Source of the DNA: Trichormus sp. M33_DOE_039
Lineage (GTDB): Bacteria; Cyanobacteriota; Cyanobacteriia; Cyanobacteriales; Nostocaceae
Length of the DNA stretch: 64,000 nt
NCBI GenBank assembly: GCA_015296085.1
Contig: DVDT01000003.1
Coordinates: 1 to 64,000 of the forward strand
Direction of reading: 5' to 3'
Part shown: piece by piece, positions 35,691 to 44,036 of the stretch
Numbering within the stretch: position 1 is the stretch's first letter
Layout of the letters: each line of letters opens with the position of its first letter
The notes under the pieces: generated by a model
The model's input: the letters and a program-made list of their open reading frames with translations, nothing else
What the model was told of the DNA's origin: nothing
Databases searched by the model: none
Translations under genes and position numbers: made by a program

Positions 35691-36516
35691 AATTTTTAAC
35701 TCCTCCACCAGAGAATGGTCTGTAATTCAGATTTTTTGTAACTAAACTTTACTATTTACTTGGTCACAACAGACGGAATGGAGCGACAAAAGTGCCTGAC
35801 TCAGTTCGAGGCTAGGAACTTGAGGCAAGTCATTTTTTACTTAAAATCCGGGACGAACTTAGGCCCCACAAAGCTAACATTACTGACTACTCTGTTTGAG
35901 TACTATCTCATTTACCCGCAAGTCTCATAACTAAACAGCAAAATTTATCTTAATTGGGGTTGTTTTCTGGATTCTAACCTTTAACTCCTTATAAACACTG
36001 TAGAGATTTGATTGTGTTGCTAAATATGTATAAGTGTATCTTAATTTAGGCTTTTTGTTATAAAAATTGAGCGATGTAATTAGCGATCGCCTGTTAAGTT
36101 GGGATAAGTTGAATAAAATAGGCTCGCATATTATCCATCACCATTAAACAACTATTGCCAAAAACCAACCTCGACAATTAAGTAATTACTTGAATATTAC
36201 GAGATGTAATCAAAAATAGAATTAAAGACTTGAGATCCCTAAAAAAAACTAAAGACATAGATATAAAATTGAATATTAAAATTAAGATTTGCACTAAGTA
36301 AAGCAATTAGTATCTGTCAGCAAAAGTTAAGATTTGTCAGGATTAAAGTGGAGCTTGATCTGGCATAAAGGTACGAAATACAGGGAATTTAAACGTTCTA
36401 TCCCCACAAAAAAGCCACCACTAATGGTTGAAAGCAGTGGCTATGAGTTAAATCCATAGTTAATTGCAACAGTTGCGGATTGTGCAGAGATTAGGTATTT
36501 ATCTCCAGGAGATTTC
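35691..36516. other. long gap upstream of pntAA
   Basis: No protein gene is convincing in these 826 bp. The first ~150 bp are less AT-rich than the rest. A hairpin at 36408-36442 (separate entry) points to a minus-strand transcript. The pntAA start has a CAGGAG nearby. Confidence 0.45.
36408..36442 (-). terminator. terminator-like hairpin reading on the minus strand
   Basis: On the minus strand AGCCAC and GTGGCT pair around an 18-base loop and run into TTTTTT (36413 down to 36408). No minus-strand gene lies upstream on that strand, so it would end an antisense or small non-coding RNA started inside or before pntAA. Confidence 0.45.
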
Positions 36517-37674
36517 ATGAGAATAGCAGTTGCTAAAGAAATAGAAGTTTGTGAACGGCGTGTAGCATTAAATCCTGATACCGTTGGGCGGTTAGTTAAA
36601 CAAGGTTTGGAAGTTTGGGTAGAAGCAGGTGCTGGAGAGAGATCATTTTTTAGTGATGCTGCTTACACGGCAGCAGGAGCTAAAATTATTGATAATTCTG
36701 ACCAATTATGGGGCGAAGCAGATATTTTATTGAAAGTTAGCCCACCCCAAGAACGGGAAGATGGGCGGGCAGAAACTGACTTGATGCGGGAAGGAGCAGT
36801 GTTAATTAGCTTCCTCAATCCTTTGGGAAATCCCGTAGTAGCACAGCAATTAGCCAATCGGCGGGTAACAGCTTTGAGTATGGAGTTGATCCCCCGCACT
36901 ACGAGGGCGCAAAGTATGGATGCTTTGTCTTCTCAGGCTTCCTTGGCGGGTTATAAATCAGTCTTAATTGCCGCAGCTGCATTACCAAAATATTTCCCGA
37001 TGCTGACAACAGCGGCTGGTACAATTGCCCCTGCGAAAGTGTTTATTATGGGGGCTGGTGTCGCAGGATTGCAAGCGATCGCCACCGCTAGACGTTTGGG
37101 CGCAGTAGTAGAAGCCTTTGATATTCGTCCGGCTGTGAAAGAAGAAGTACAAAGTTTAGGAGCAAAATTCGTTGAAGTGCAGCTAGAAGAAGAAACAACC
37201 GCCGCCGGTGGTTACGCCAAGGAAATCTCCGAAGCCAGCAAACAACGCACCCAAGAAGTTGTCGCCGAACATATCAAAAATTCAGATGTGGTGATTACCA
37301 CCGCCCAAGTACCAGGAAGAAAAGCACCACTGCTAGTCACAGCCGAAATGGTGGCACAGATGAAACCCGGTTCAGTAATCGTAGATTTAGCCGCTGAACA
37401 AGGTGGTAACTGTGCTTGCACCGATCCCGGTAAAGATATTGTCTGGAATGGTGTAACCATTATCGGCCCGATCAATCTTCCTTCATCAATGCCAGTTCAC
37501 GCCAGCCAACTGTATGCCAAGAACTTAACATCTTTGTTGCAACTGCTGATTAAAGACAAAGCGTTAAATGTAGACTTTGCTGACGACATCATCGATGCAG
37601 CCTGCATTACCCACGCTGGGGAAATTCGTAATCAGCGCGTCAAGGATGCGCTACAAGATGCAGTACTGAGGTAA
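36517..37674 (+). CDS. pntA: NAD(P) transhydrogenase alpha-1 subunit
   Basis: The 385-residue soluble NAD(H)-binding domain I shows MRIAVAKEIEVCERRVALNPDTV, the RTTRAQSMDALSSQASLAGYK signature near residue 129, and the Rossmann loop GAGVAGLQAIATARRLGAVVEAFDIR. GPINLPSSMPVHASQLYAKN is near the end. Together with PntAB and PntB it couples hydride transfer between NADH and NADP+ to proton flow in the thylakoid membrane, supplying NADPH under mixotrophy. The three-gene split is usual in cyanobacteria. Confidence 0.96.
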   Translation: MRIAVAKEIEVCERRVALNPDTVGRLVKQGLEVWVEAGAGERSFFSDAAYTAAGAKIIDNSDQLWGEADILLKVSPPQEREDGRAETDLMREGAVLISFLNPLGNPVVAQQLANRRVTALSMELIPRTTRAQSMDALSSQASLAGYKSVLIAAAALPKYFPMLTTAAGTIAPAKVFIMGAGVAGLQAIATARRLGAVVEAFDIRPAVKEEVQSLGAKFVEVQLEEETTAAGGYAKEISEASKQRTQEVVAEHIKNSDVVITTAQVPGRKAPLLVTAEMVAQMKPGSVIVDLAAEQGGNCACTDPGKDIVWNGVTIIGPINLPSSMPVHASQLYAKNLTSLLQLLIKDKALNVDFADDIIDAACITHAGEIRNQRVKDALQDAVLR

Positions 37675-37734
37675 TGGAGACTGGGGATTGGAGACTGGGG
37701 ATGGATTATGAACTCATTCCCTTACATCTCCCAA

Positions 37735-37770
37735 CCCTTACACCCTTACACCCCTATACCCCCATACCCT
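37735..37770. repeat. short tandem repeat in the pnt operon gap
   Basis: Successive ACACCCTT, ACACCCTT, ACACCCCT and ATACCCCC-type octamers lie between the first and second pnt genes. They lengthen the spacer to 115 bp. Confidence 0.8.
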
Positions 37771-37789
37771 CAAAAATCAGGAGATTTCA

Positions 37790-38083
37790 ATGACAGAGGC
37801 ATTAATTGCGGCTTTGTTTGTATTCGTGTTGGCATCTTTCATTGGCTTTGAAGTTATCAATAAAATCCCACCAACTTTACATACTCCCCTCATGTCAGGC
37901 TCAAACGCCATTTCGGGGATTGCTGTGATTGGGGCGATCGTAGCAGCTGGAGAAAGAAACACCAATTTATCTGTATTTCTCGGTTTAATTGCTGTGGTAC
38001 TGGCAACAGTTAACGTTGTTGGTGGCTTTCTCGTCACTGACAGAATGTTGCAAATGTTCAAGAAAAAGGAGATTAAAGCGTGA
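37790..38083 (+). CDS. pntAB: NAD(P) transhydrogenase alpha-2 (membrane) subunit
   Basis: The 97-residue protein has three hydrophobic spans (LIAALFVFVLASFIGFEVI, then SGSNAISGIAVIGAIVAAG, then FLGLIAVVLATVNVVGGFLV) and the conserved LHTPLMSGSNAISGI loop. It forms half of the proton channel with PntB. AGGAG lies just before its ATG. Its stop overlaps the GTG start of pntB. Confidence 0.95.
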   Translation: MTEALIAALFVFVLASFIGFEVINKIPPTLHTPLMSGSNAISGIAVIGAIVAAGERNTNLSVFLGLIAVVLATVNVVGGFLVTDRMLQMFKKKEIKA

Positions 38084-39486
38084 GCGACTTTTTACCAACT
38101 GGGATTCAGCTGACGTACTTAGTCGCTGCGTCTTTATTTATTTTGGGTTTGAAAAAACTGGGTTCTCCCGCCACTGCACGCAACGGTAATGTGATTGCGG
38201 CTGTGGGGATGCTGCTGGCAATTGTCGCCACCATGCTAGACCAGCACGTATTGAACTATGAGATGATTTTGTTAGGCTTGGCGATTGGTTCAGCAATTGG
38301 TGCGATCGCCGCCTACAAAGTCCAGATGACAGAAATGCCCCAAATGGTGGGCTTGCTCAATGGTTTAGGTGGATTGGCTTCAGCATTAGTCGCAGTTGCC
38401 GAATTTTGGCGGTTTTTGGATACTGGCTCACCTGTACCCCTAGATATCAACATTTCCATGTTATTGGATGTGTTAATTGGTGGTGTCACCTTCACAGGTA
38501 GTTTTCTCGCCTTCGCTAAATTGCAGGGATTAATTAGCGGTTCGCCAATTACATTTCCGCTACAGCAACCATTCAACCTGCTTTTGTTGGGTGCTTATGT
38601 AGCAGGTAGTGCCTACTTAGTCATCACACCAGATAGCTTACCTGTATTCTTAGCAGTCGTTGCCGTATCCCTAGTTTTGGGTGTGATGTTTGTCATCCCC
38701 ATTGGCGGGGGAGATATGCCCGTAGTCATTTCGCTGTTGAACTCCTTATCAGGTATCGCGGCGGCGGCGGCGGGTTTTGTGGTGATGAACAATATGTTAA
38801 TCATCGCCGGCGCATTGGTAGGGGCTTCCGGTATTATTCTGACCGAAATCATGTGTAAAGCCATGAACCGTTCCCTTTTCAGCGTGCTGTTCAGCGCGTT
38901 TGGTTCGGGAGGTTCTAGTGCGGCTGGTGGTGCGGCGGCTGGCGCAACAGATCAAACCGTTCATAGCATCGATCCCGAAGAAGGGGCGATGATGTTGGGT
39001 TACGCCCGTTCTGTGGTAATTGTTCCTGGTTATGGGATGGCTGTAGCCCAAGCACAACACAGTGTAAGAGAATTGGCAGATCAACTAGAACGCATGGGTG
39101 TTGATGTTAAGTATGCCATTCACCCTGTTGCTGGCAGAATGCCCGGACACATGAATGTGTTGTTAGCTGAGGCGAATGTGCCGTACACCCAGTTGTATGA
39201 CATGGAAGATATTAACCCTCAGTTTGAACAGGCAGATGTAGCTTTAGTTATTGGGGCAAATGACGTAGTAAATCCGGCAGCGCGTAGTGATAGCAATAGC
39301 CCAATTTACGGTATGCCGATTTTGGAAGTTGATCGAGCGAAACACACCATTGTTATTAAGCGCGGGATGAGTGCAGGTTTTGCTGGTGTAGATAATGAGT
39401 TATTCTACAAAGATAAAACCACTATGCTTTTTGGTAGTGCGAAAGATATGGTGTCGAAGTTAGTTTCAGAAGTGAAGCAACTTTAG
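38080..39486 (+). CDS. pntB: NAD(P) transhydrogenase beta subunit
   Basis: The 468-residue protein has about nine membrane spans and a C-terminal NADP(H) domain: IVPGYGMAVAQAQHSVRELADQLE, HPVAGRMPGHMNVLLAEA, VALVIGANDVVNPAARSDSNSPIYGMPILEVDRA and IVIKRGMSAGFAGVDNELFY. All signature loops of domain III are intact. It starts at GTG within the last codons of pntAB (4-bp overlap), so translation is coupled. Confidence 0.96.
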   Translation: MSDFLPTGIQLTYLVAASLFILGLKKLGSPATARNGNVIAAVGMLLAIVATMLDQHVLNYEMILLGLAIGSAIGAIAAYKVQMTEMPQMVGLLNGLGGLASALVAVAEFWRFLDTGSPVPLDINISMLLDVLIGGVTFTGSFLAFAKLQGLISGSPITFPLQQPFNLLLLGAYVAGSAYLVITPDSLPVFLAVVAVSLVLGVMFVIPIGGGDMPVVISLLNSLSGIAAAAAGFVVMNNMLIIAGALVGASGIILTEIMCKAMNRSLFSVLFSAFGSGGSSAAGGAAAGATDQTVHSIDPEEGAMMLGYARSVVIVPGYGMAVAQAQHSVRELADQLERMGVDVKYAIHPVAGRMPGHMNVLLAEANVPYTQLYDMEDINPQFEQADVALVIGANDVVNPAARSDSNSPIYGMPILEVDRAKHTIVIKRGMSAGFAGVDNELFYKDKTTMLFGSAKDMVSKLVSEVKQL

Positions 39487-39512
39487 GGAATTCAGAATAA
39501 TTTCTAGGTTTG

Positions 39513-39551
39513 CTTGCCTTGGGGGTGTGATGCTTCTGAGGCAAGTTTTTT
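39513..39551 (+). terminator. Rho-independent terminator of the pnt operon
   Basis: CTTGCCT (39513-39519) and AGGCAAG (39539-39545) pair and are followed by TTTTTT. It starts 27 bp after the pntB stop. Confidence 0.85.
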
Positions 39552-39663
39552 GGATTTGCTTCACGCAAAGGCGCAAAGACGCAAAGGAAATAAATAATTA
39601 ATAGAGTTGATCAGTGTTAATATGTAAAATTTTCTACTTAACCTTTTAATGGAAGGTTAAATT

Positions 39664-40668
39664 TTAAGCATCTTCGTCAAGACGCTGTAAAAATTCATTC
39701 CATCTAGACTTAAGTGCTGACTGGCTTGGTTTATATTTAGAGCATCTAAGTTTTCTACCCTCCAATTTTTGATAACCAGTTTCCATGACTTTTGGATGAA
39801 ACTTCACTTCTAGAGAGTCTGGGTTAATACCCAATAAATTAAGATCAAATAAAGTATGTAAATCTGCACGTAATAAAAGTCCATTATCTGGATGATTATC
39901 ATGCTCACCACGATATGGTGAGATATGAGCAGCTTCTAAAACATCAAGTAGTTTAATCCCAGTAATCATACATTTGTCGCCATAGCGTTGACGCAACGAG
40001 TTTCTAAATGCGGACTGTCCACGACGTTCCTTTATTTGCTGAAATGCAGTTTCCCGCCTATCTTCTTCTGTAAGAACATACTCAGGAGCTTCTTCACCTT
40101 GGAGATATTCAAAACCATTTTTTTTATTAAGCAGATTAGCAACGATAGGTGCGTTCTTGAGTAAAGTTATTTTAATTTGCTCTAAGTCAATTGACTTAAT
40201 AGACATCTGTCCTTTTTGTAGGCAGGCTTGTTTTAAAATATCAATGCTAACTGCACCTTTTGCCACTATAAATGTATTACCATAATGTGCCGTGAATATT
40301 TCACCTTCTCTAGCTTTTATTAGACCTTCATCGAAGTCATGACCACATTTATAACAATGAAATTTAGGTTTTTTTTTATCTCGTTCATTGAATTTAGTTT
40401 TATTACATGAAGGACAAAGTAATAGGTTTATTATTCCTTGATAGCTGTTAATTATTTCAATAATAGCGATACCAAGAAGTTGTTTTTTATCACGTATTAA
40501 AACGAAATCACCTTCAGTTACCTGAAGATGGTTCTGCACAAGACTGTTGTACTCATACTTTCTAGTAAATTCATCATTGTAACCAAAATTACCAGCGTGT
40601 TTTCGCTTATCATCACTTATTACTAACCAGGCTCTAGGTGTTCTATGCTCAGAAGTTAGGTTTTCCAT
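39664..40668 (-). CDS. HNH endonuclease with N-terminal PUA/EVE-like and zinc-ribbon regions
   Basis: Three parts are visible in 334 residues. Residues 10-75 (AWLVISDDKRKHAGNFGYNDEF, then GDFVLIRDKKQLLGIAIIEII) look like a PUA/EVE-type fold. Residues 83-110 hold a zinc ribbon (CPSC and CYKC). The C-terminal ~130 residues are an HNH_2 nuclease (YGDKCMITGIKLLDVLEAAHISPYRGEHDNHPDNGLLLRADLHTLFDLNLL) with AAHI and the HxxxxD/N pattern. Such fusions are often modification-dependent restriction enzymes. No methyltransferase is adjacent. The HNH call is firm; the type IV restriction role is inference. Confidence 0.85.
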   Translation of the reverse strand: MENLTSEHRTPRAWLVISDDKRKHAGNFGYNDEFTRKYEYNSLVQNHLQVTEGDFVLIRDKKQLLGIAIIEIINSYQGIINLLLCPSCNKTKFNERDKKKPKFHCYKCGHDFDEGLIKAREGEIFTAHYGNTFIVAKGAVSIDILKQACLQKGQMSIKSIDLEQIKITLLKNAPIVANLLNKKNGFEYLQGEEAPEYVLTEEDRRETAFQQIKERRGQSAFRNSLRQRYGDKCMITGIKLLDVLEAAHISPYRGEHDNHPDNGLLLRADLHTLFDLNLLGINPDSLEVKFHPKVMETGYQKLEGRKLRCSKYKPSQSALKSRWNEFLQRLDEDA

Positions 40669-40912
40669 TGGAAAATTTTTATTTTAGTGATCGTTATTAT
40701 TAGAGTCCCCAAAATAAGAGGAAATTTAACATTAGCTACATACTAATTTGGAGACTAAAATTTAACCTATTAAAATTGTTGCAACATCTCGCAGAATGAG
40801 ATCGCCTCTTCTCTTGTCCCTTCTGCGTGGGATACAAACAGCGATCGCACTTAACCTAAACAGCTATTTGGGCTGCGCCTATGCTTATCAGTGACATGAT
40901 ATAAATTTAATC

Positions 40913-41821
40913 ATGATAGACCACGATCGCCTGTTTAAAGAACTATTAACTACCTTCTTCTGGGAGTTCATCGATTTATTCTTCCCAGAGATAACCGCTT
41001 ATCTGGAAAGGGACACTATCAGCTTCATTGATAAAGAAATATTTACCGATATTACTGCTGGCGAAAAATATGAAACTGATTTAATAGTAAAAGCCAGATT
41101 TAGAGAGCAAGAATCGTTTTTCCTAGTACATCTAGAACATCAAGCTTATTATCAAGAAGCATTTGATTTGCGGATGTATCGCTACTTTGCCAGATTGTAC
41201 GAAAAATACGCCCTGCCAGTCTATCCTATTGCCTTATTTTCTTACGATCGCCCCAAAAAAGCCGAATCAAATTTTCATCAGGTAGCATTTCCCAATAAGC
41301 TAGTCTTGCAATTCAACTATGATGTTATTCAGTTAAATCGCTTGAATTGGCGAGAATACTTGCAACAACAAAATCCCGTAGCTAGTGCGCTGATGGCTAA
41401 AATGAACATAGCACCACAAGACCGTCCCAGAGTAAAATCTGAGTGTCTACGTCTTTTAGCTACATTGCAGTTAGATCCAGCACGAATGCAGTTAATTTCT
41501 GGGTTTATTGACACTTACCTACGCCTAAATGCCCAAGAAACAGAAATTTTCCAAGCTGAAATTGCACAATTTGAACCAACTCAACAAGAGGTAGTTATGC
41601 AGATCGTTACTAGTTGGATGGAGGAAGGGATACAACAAGGGCTGCAACAAGGAGAATTGAAAATAATCCAGCGTCTATTGACAAGACGAATTGGTGATAT
41701 TGCTCCTGAATTACAAGAGCGAGTGCGGGGATTATCTTCAACTCAGTTAGAGGATTTAGCTGAAGCATTACTAGATTTTTCTAATGAAGCTGATTTAGTA
41801 ACTTGGTTGCAACAGCAGTAA
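40913..41821 (+). CDS. Rpn-family recombination-promoting nuclease, DUF4351 C-terminus
   Basis: The 302-residue protein starts MIDHDRLFKELLTTFFWEFIDLFFPE. It then has a PD-(D/E)XK-like nuclease core (ETDLIVKARFREQESFFLVHLEHQAYYQEAFDLRMYRYFARLYEKY). The C-terminus is a DUF4351 segment (IIQRLLTRRIGDIAPELQERVRGLSSTQLEDLAEALLDF). Related Rpn proteins cut DNA and increase RecA-independent recombination; the family is often mis-labelled transposase. The relic at 16143-16320 is a damaged relative. It is monocistronic and looks intact. Confidence 0.9.
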   Translation: MIDHDRLFKELLTTFFWEFIDLFFPEITAYLERDTISFIDKEIFTDITAGEKYETDLIVKARFREQESFFLVHLEHQAYYQEAFDLRMYRYFARLYEKYALPVYPIALFSYDRPKKAESNFHQVAFPNKLVLQFNYDVIQLNRLNWREYLQQQNPVASALMAKMNIAPQDRPRVKSECLRLLATLQLDPARMQLISGFIDTYLRLNAQETEIFQAEIAQFEPTQQEVVMQIVTSWMEEGIQQGLQQGELKIIQRLLTRRIGDIAPELQERVRGLSSTQLEDLAEALLDFSNEADLVTWLQQQ

Positions 41822-42085
41822 GATTGTATTTCACCATGCGATCGCTCTCTTTATTAAGAGATACTTGATAAAGTAAACCTTAAATTGTAGTGGACTGTTT
41901 CAGCTAAAATGTTGCAATAGATTCTTGATAAAGTTGAGGTTTTTTAATTTGTAGAGATAGTCAAACTGTGTTTGTGATAGCTAAACATCCTGTGGCTTTT
42001 GGTGTAACTAATAAATATTTCTATAGCATTGGGAGAGCGATCGCTGCTAAAATTTGAAAGCATCGTATAAAGATAACGCAGCTTA

Positions 42086-42158
42086 TGGAGAATAGGGAAC
42101 TCGAATCCCTGACCTCTGCGGTGCGATCGCAGCGCTCTACCAACTGAGCTAATTCCCC
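42086..42158 (-). tRNA. tRNA-Ala (anticodon CGC)
   Basis: The 73-nt gene has a 7-bp acceptor stem (GGGGAAT with ATTCTCC, one G-T pair), D arm GCTCAGTTGGTAGAGC, and T arm with GATTCGAGTC. The anticodon stem-loop CTGCG-ATCGCAC-CGCAG places CGC at positions 34-36. CCA is not encoded. The anticodon arm contains a perfect GCGATCGC (HIP1) octamer. Confidence 0.93.
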
Positions 42159-42205
42159 TGATAGGATTGAGTTGATCACTCAACGCTTCACTACTGTACA
42201 ATATT

Positions 42206-42934
42206 TTAACATTCAGTCATGGTTGGCTGGTATTGTTTCCCAGAAAATACTTGTTGTACTCGTTCTAGTTCCAACTCTGTCAGATAATCTACTGTCCAGC
42301 TACAACAGCGGTGGAGTATCTGAAAAGGGTAGGTATTGGCTACACCTAATACTTGTATCTGCGCGTGTTTTGCAGCTTGGATACCTGCGGGGGTATCTTC
42401 AATAGCCAAGCATTCTTGGGGTTGCAGATTTAAATCAGGATATTCTTGATTAAGGCGTGTAAGTGCAAGTAAATAACCATCTGGTTGGGGTTTACTGGTG
42501 GTGATGTCATCTCCGGCGATGATCACTGTAAAATACTCTGCTAACTTGGCTCGCTCTAATACCAGTTGAATTTCTTGATGTAGCGCACCACTAACTATAG
42601 CTAATTTGAGATGTTGGGAGCGTACCTGATATATTAAGTCTTCCACGCCTGGATATATGGGCAATTTTTCCAGTTTCTCTAGTTCCAGCGCGTAGGCTTC
42701 GGCTTTGCGGTGTAGTAACTGAGTTAAATATTCCTCGCTCACGACTCTACCACGATTGGCGAGTAATTCTTGAAAACAAGCGCGATCGCTGCGACCTAAT
42801 GAAGCCTGACGCTCTTTTAATTTCTGGGGTTGCAGATTTTCTTGAACCAGAATTTCATCTATCAATTGTAGGTGGATGCGCTCGTCGTTGATGATTACGC
42901 CATTAAAATCAAACAAAATTGCCTTTAAACTCAT
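42206..42934 (-). CDS. HAD-superfamily hydrolase (IA, phosphoglucomutase-like)
   Basis: The 242-residue protein has a Rossmannoid HAD core with a helical cap at residues ~15-90. Motif I is ILFDFNGVI, motif II LAIVSGA, motif III includes TSKPQPDGYLLAL, and motif IV is CLAIEDTPAGIQAAKHA. The usual DxD of motif I is DxN here: the nucleophile Asp is present but the acid/base Asp is Asn. That could slow phosphatase turnover or indicate a different reaction. It overlaps the preceding methyltransferase stop by 4 bp, so the two are co-translated. Confidence 0.9.
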   Translation of the reverse strand: MSLKAILFDFNGVIINDERIHLQLIDEILVQENLQPQKLKERQASLGRSDRACFQELLANRGRVVSEEYLTQLLHRKAEAYALELEKLEKLPIYPGVEDLIYQVRSQHLKLAIVSGALHQEIQLVLERAKLAEYFTVIIAGDDITTSKPQPDGYLLALTRLNQEYPDLNLQPQECLAIEDTPAGIQAAKHAQIQVLGVANTYPFQILHRCCSWTVDYLTELELERVQQVFSGKQYQPTMTEC

Positions 42935-43836
42935 GCCGTTATGCCAAAAGCTGGAGACTCTAGACCCTCCAAATTATTATTATCTATTGCTGGTATATAT
43001 TGTCTGACTTTTGCTTGAGTAGTTGGATCTGTTACAGGAATGGGTTTGACACCGCTAGTTACTTGATGTATCCACCACAAATCTTCGGTTCGCACCGCCT
43101 CAAAGCCCACCGCACCCATCCGCGCATCTACACTATCCCCAGCATATTCTCGAATATAAGGCTCTTCAAACACATTATTGAGCCAATCTAACTGACGCAG
43201 AGTTTTCTGGTTTCCATCGAGAATTAATACTTGTCCACCAGCTACCAATAACCGGAAGCATTCTTGAAGGATGATTTGGGATACTACAACTGGCGTTTCG
43301 TGAAATAGTAAAGCAGCCGTCACCAAATCAAATGAAGCATCGGGGAAACTAGTGTGTACGGCGTTCCCATGTCGCCAAATGATATCAAAACCGCCACTTT
43401 TGGCTTTATCTTCGGCTCTCACCAGCATATAAGGCGATAAGTCCAAACCGATAACTTCAGCTTGAGGAAAAGCTTGCTTTAACATCACAGTTGTAGAACC
43501 TGTACCACAACCTAAGTCAAGTATGCGTCGAGGTTGTTTGACCTTGACTGTATCAATTAAAGCTTGACGTACCCAAGTTTCATTCGGTGGTAGAACATAT
43601 TCGGTAATGGGGTCATAGGAGACAGCCGCACTAGGGTTAAGATACCCCCCTTCGATACCGTGAAAGTTTTGGTTACTGTAGTACGCAGGAATTATCACAT
43701 CACCACGTCGAAACTTATCGCCTTCTTTCTCCCAGTCGATACTTTTGGCGTAACGCTGCAATTTTTCCTCATCAATAAAAAAACGGACTACAGGCGATAA
43801 AAAGCTTTCCCAGAGAGTATTTTGACGTACCACCAT
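42931..43836 (-). CDS. class I SAM-dependent methyltransferase
   Basis: The 301-residue protein has the AdoMet loop ILDLGCGTGSTTVML near residue 108, VIGLDLSPYMLVRAEDKA (acidic motif II), and FDLVTAALLFHETP. An N-terminal extension of ~100 residues includes AVSYDPITEYVLPPNETWVRQALIDT. The substrate is unknown. It forms an operon with the HAD gene and is divergent from rtcB across a 200-bp gap with a perfect palindrome. Confidence 0.88.
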   Translation of the reverse strand: MVVRQNTLWESFLSPVVRFFIDEEKLQRYAKSIDWEKEGDKFRRGDVIIPAYYSNQNFHGIEGGYLNPSAAVSYDPITEYVLPPNETWVRQALIDTVKVKQPRRILDLGCGTGSTTVMLKQAFPQAEVIGLDLSPYMLVRAEDKAKSGGFDIIWRHGNAVHTSFPDASFDLVTAALLFHETPVVVSQIILQECFRLLVAGGQVLILDGNQKTLRQLDWLNNVFEEPYIREYAGDSVDARMGAVGFEAVRTEDLWWIHQVTSGVKPIPVTDPTTQAKVRQYIPAIDNNNLEGLESPAFGITA

Positions 43837-43944
43837 AGGTTTGATTCAGGCTGAGTCATGGTCTTTACAAATTGTAGTGTATTCAGCAAACGTCTGGTTT
43901 TTTGGCAGACTTAGCTTGCTAGCGTTGAGTTGACACTCAAATAC

Positions 43945-43970
43945 TTATATACTACAAATGTAGTATATAA
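43945..43970. promoter_or_regulatory. perfect 12+12 bp palindrome upstream of rtcB (BlaI/CopY-like operator)
   Basis: The arm TTATATACTACA is followed by a 2-base spacer AA and then its exact complement. The core ACTACA-N2-TGTAGT resembles operators of the BlaI/MecI/CopY winged-helix repressors (TACA-N2-TGTA). A weaker related word, TTACAAATTGTAGTG, lies at 43865-43879. The site is 67 bp before the rtcB ATG and 109 bp before the divergent methyltransferase start. Confidence 0.6.
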
Positions 43971-44036
43971 AGCCTAGCAACCTAAAAATGGGAAATCATT
44001 CTTCCCTATGTTTTATTCCTTACTTCCTCTAAAAAA

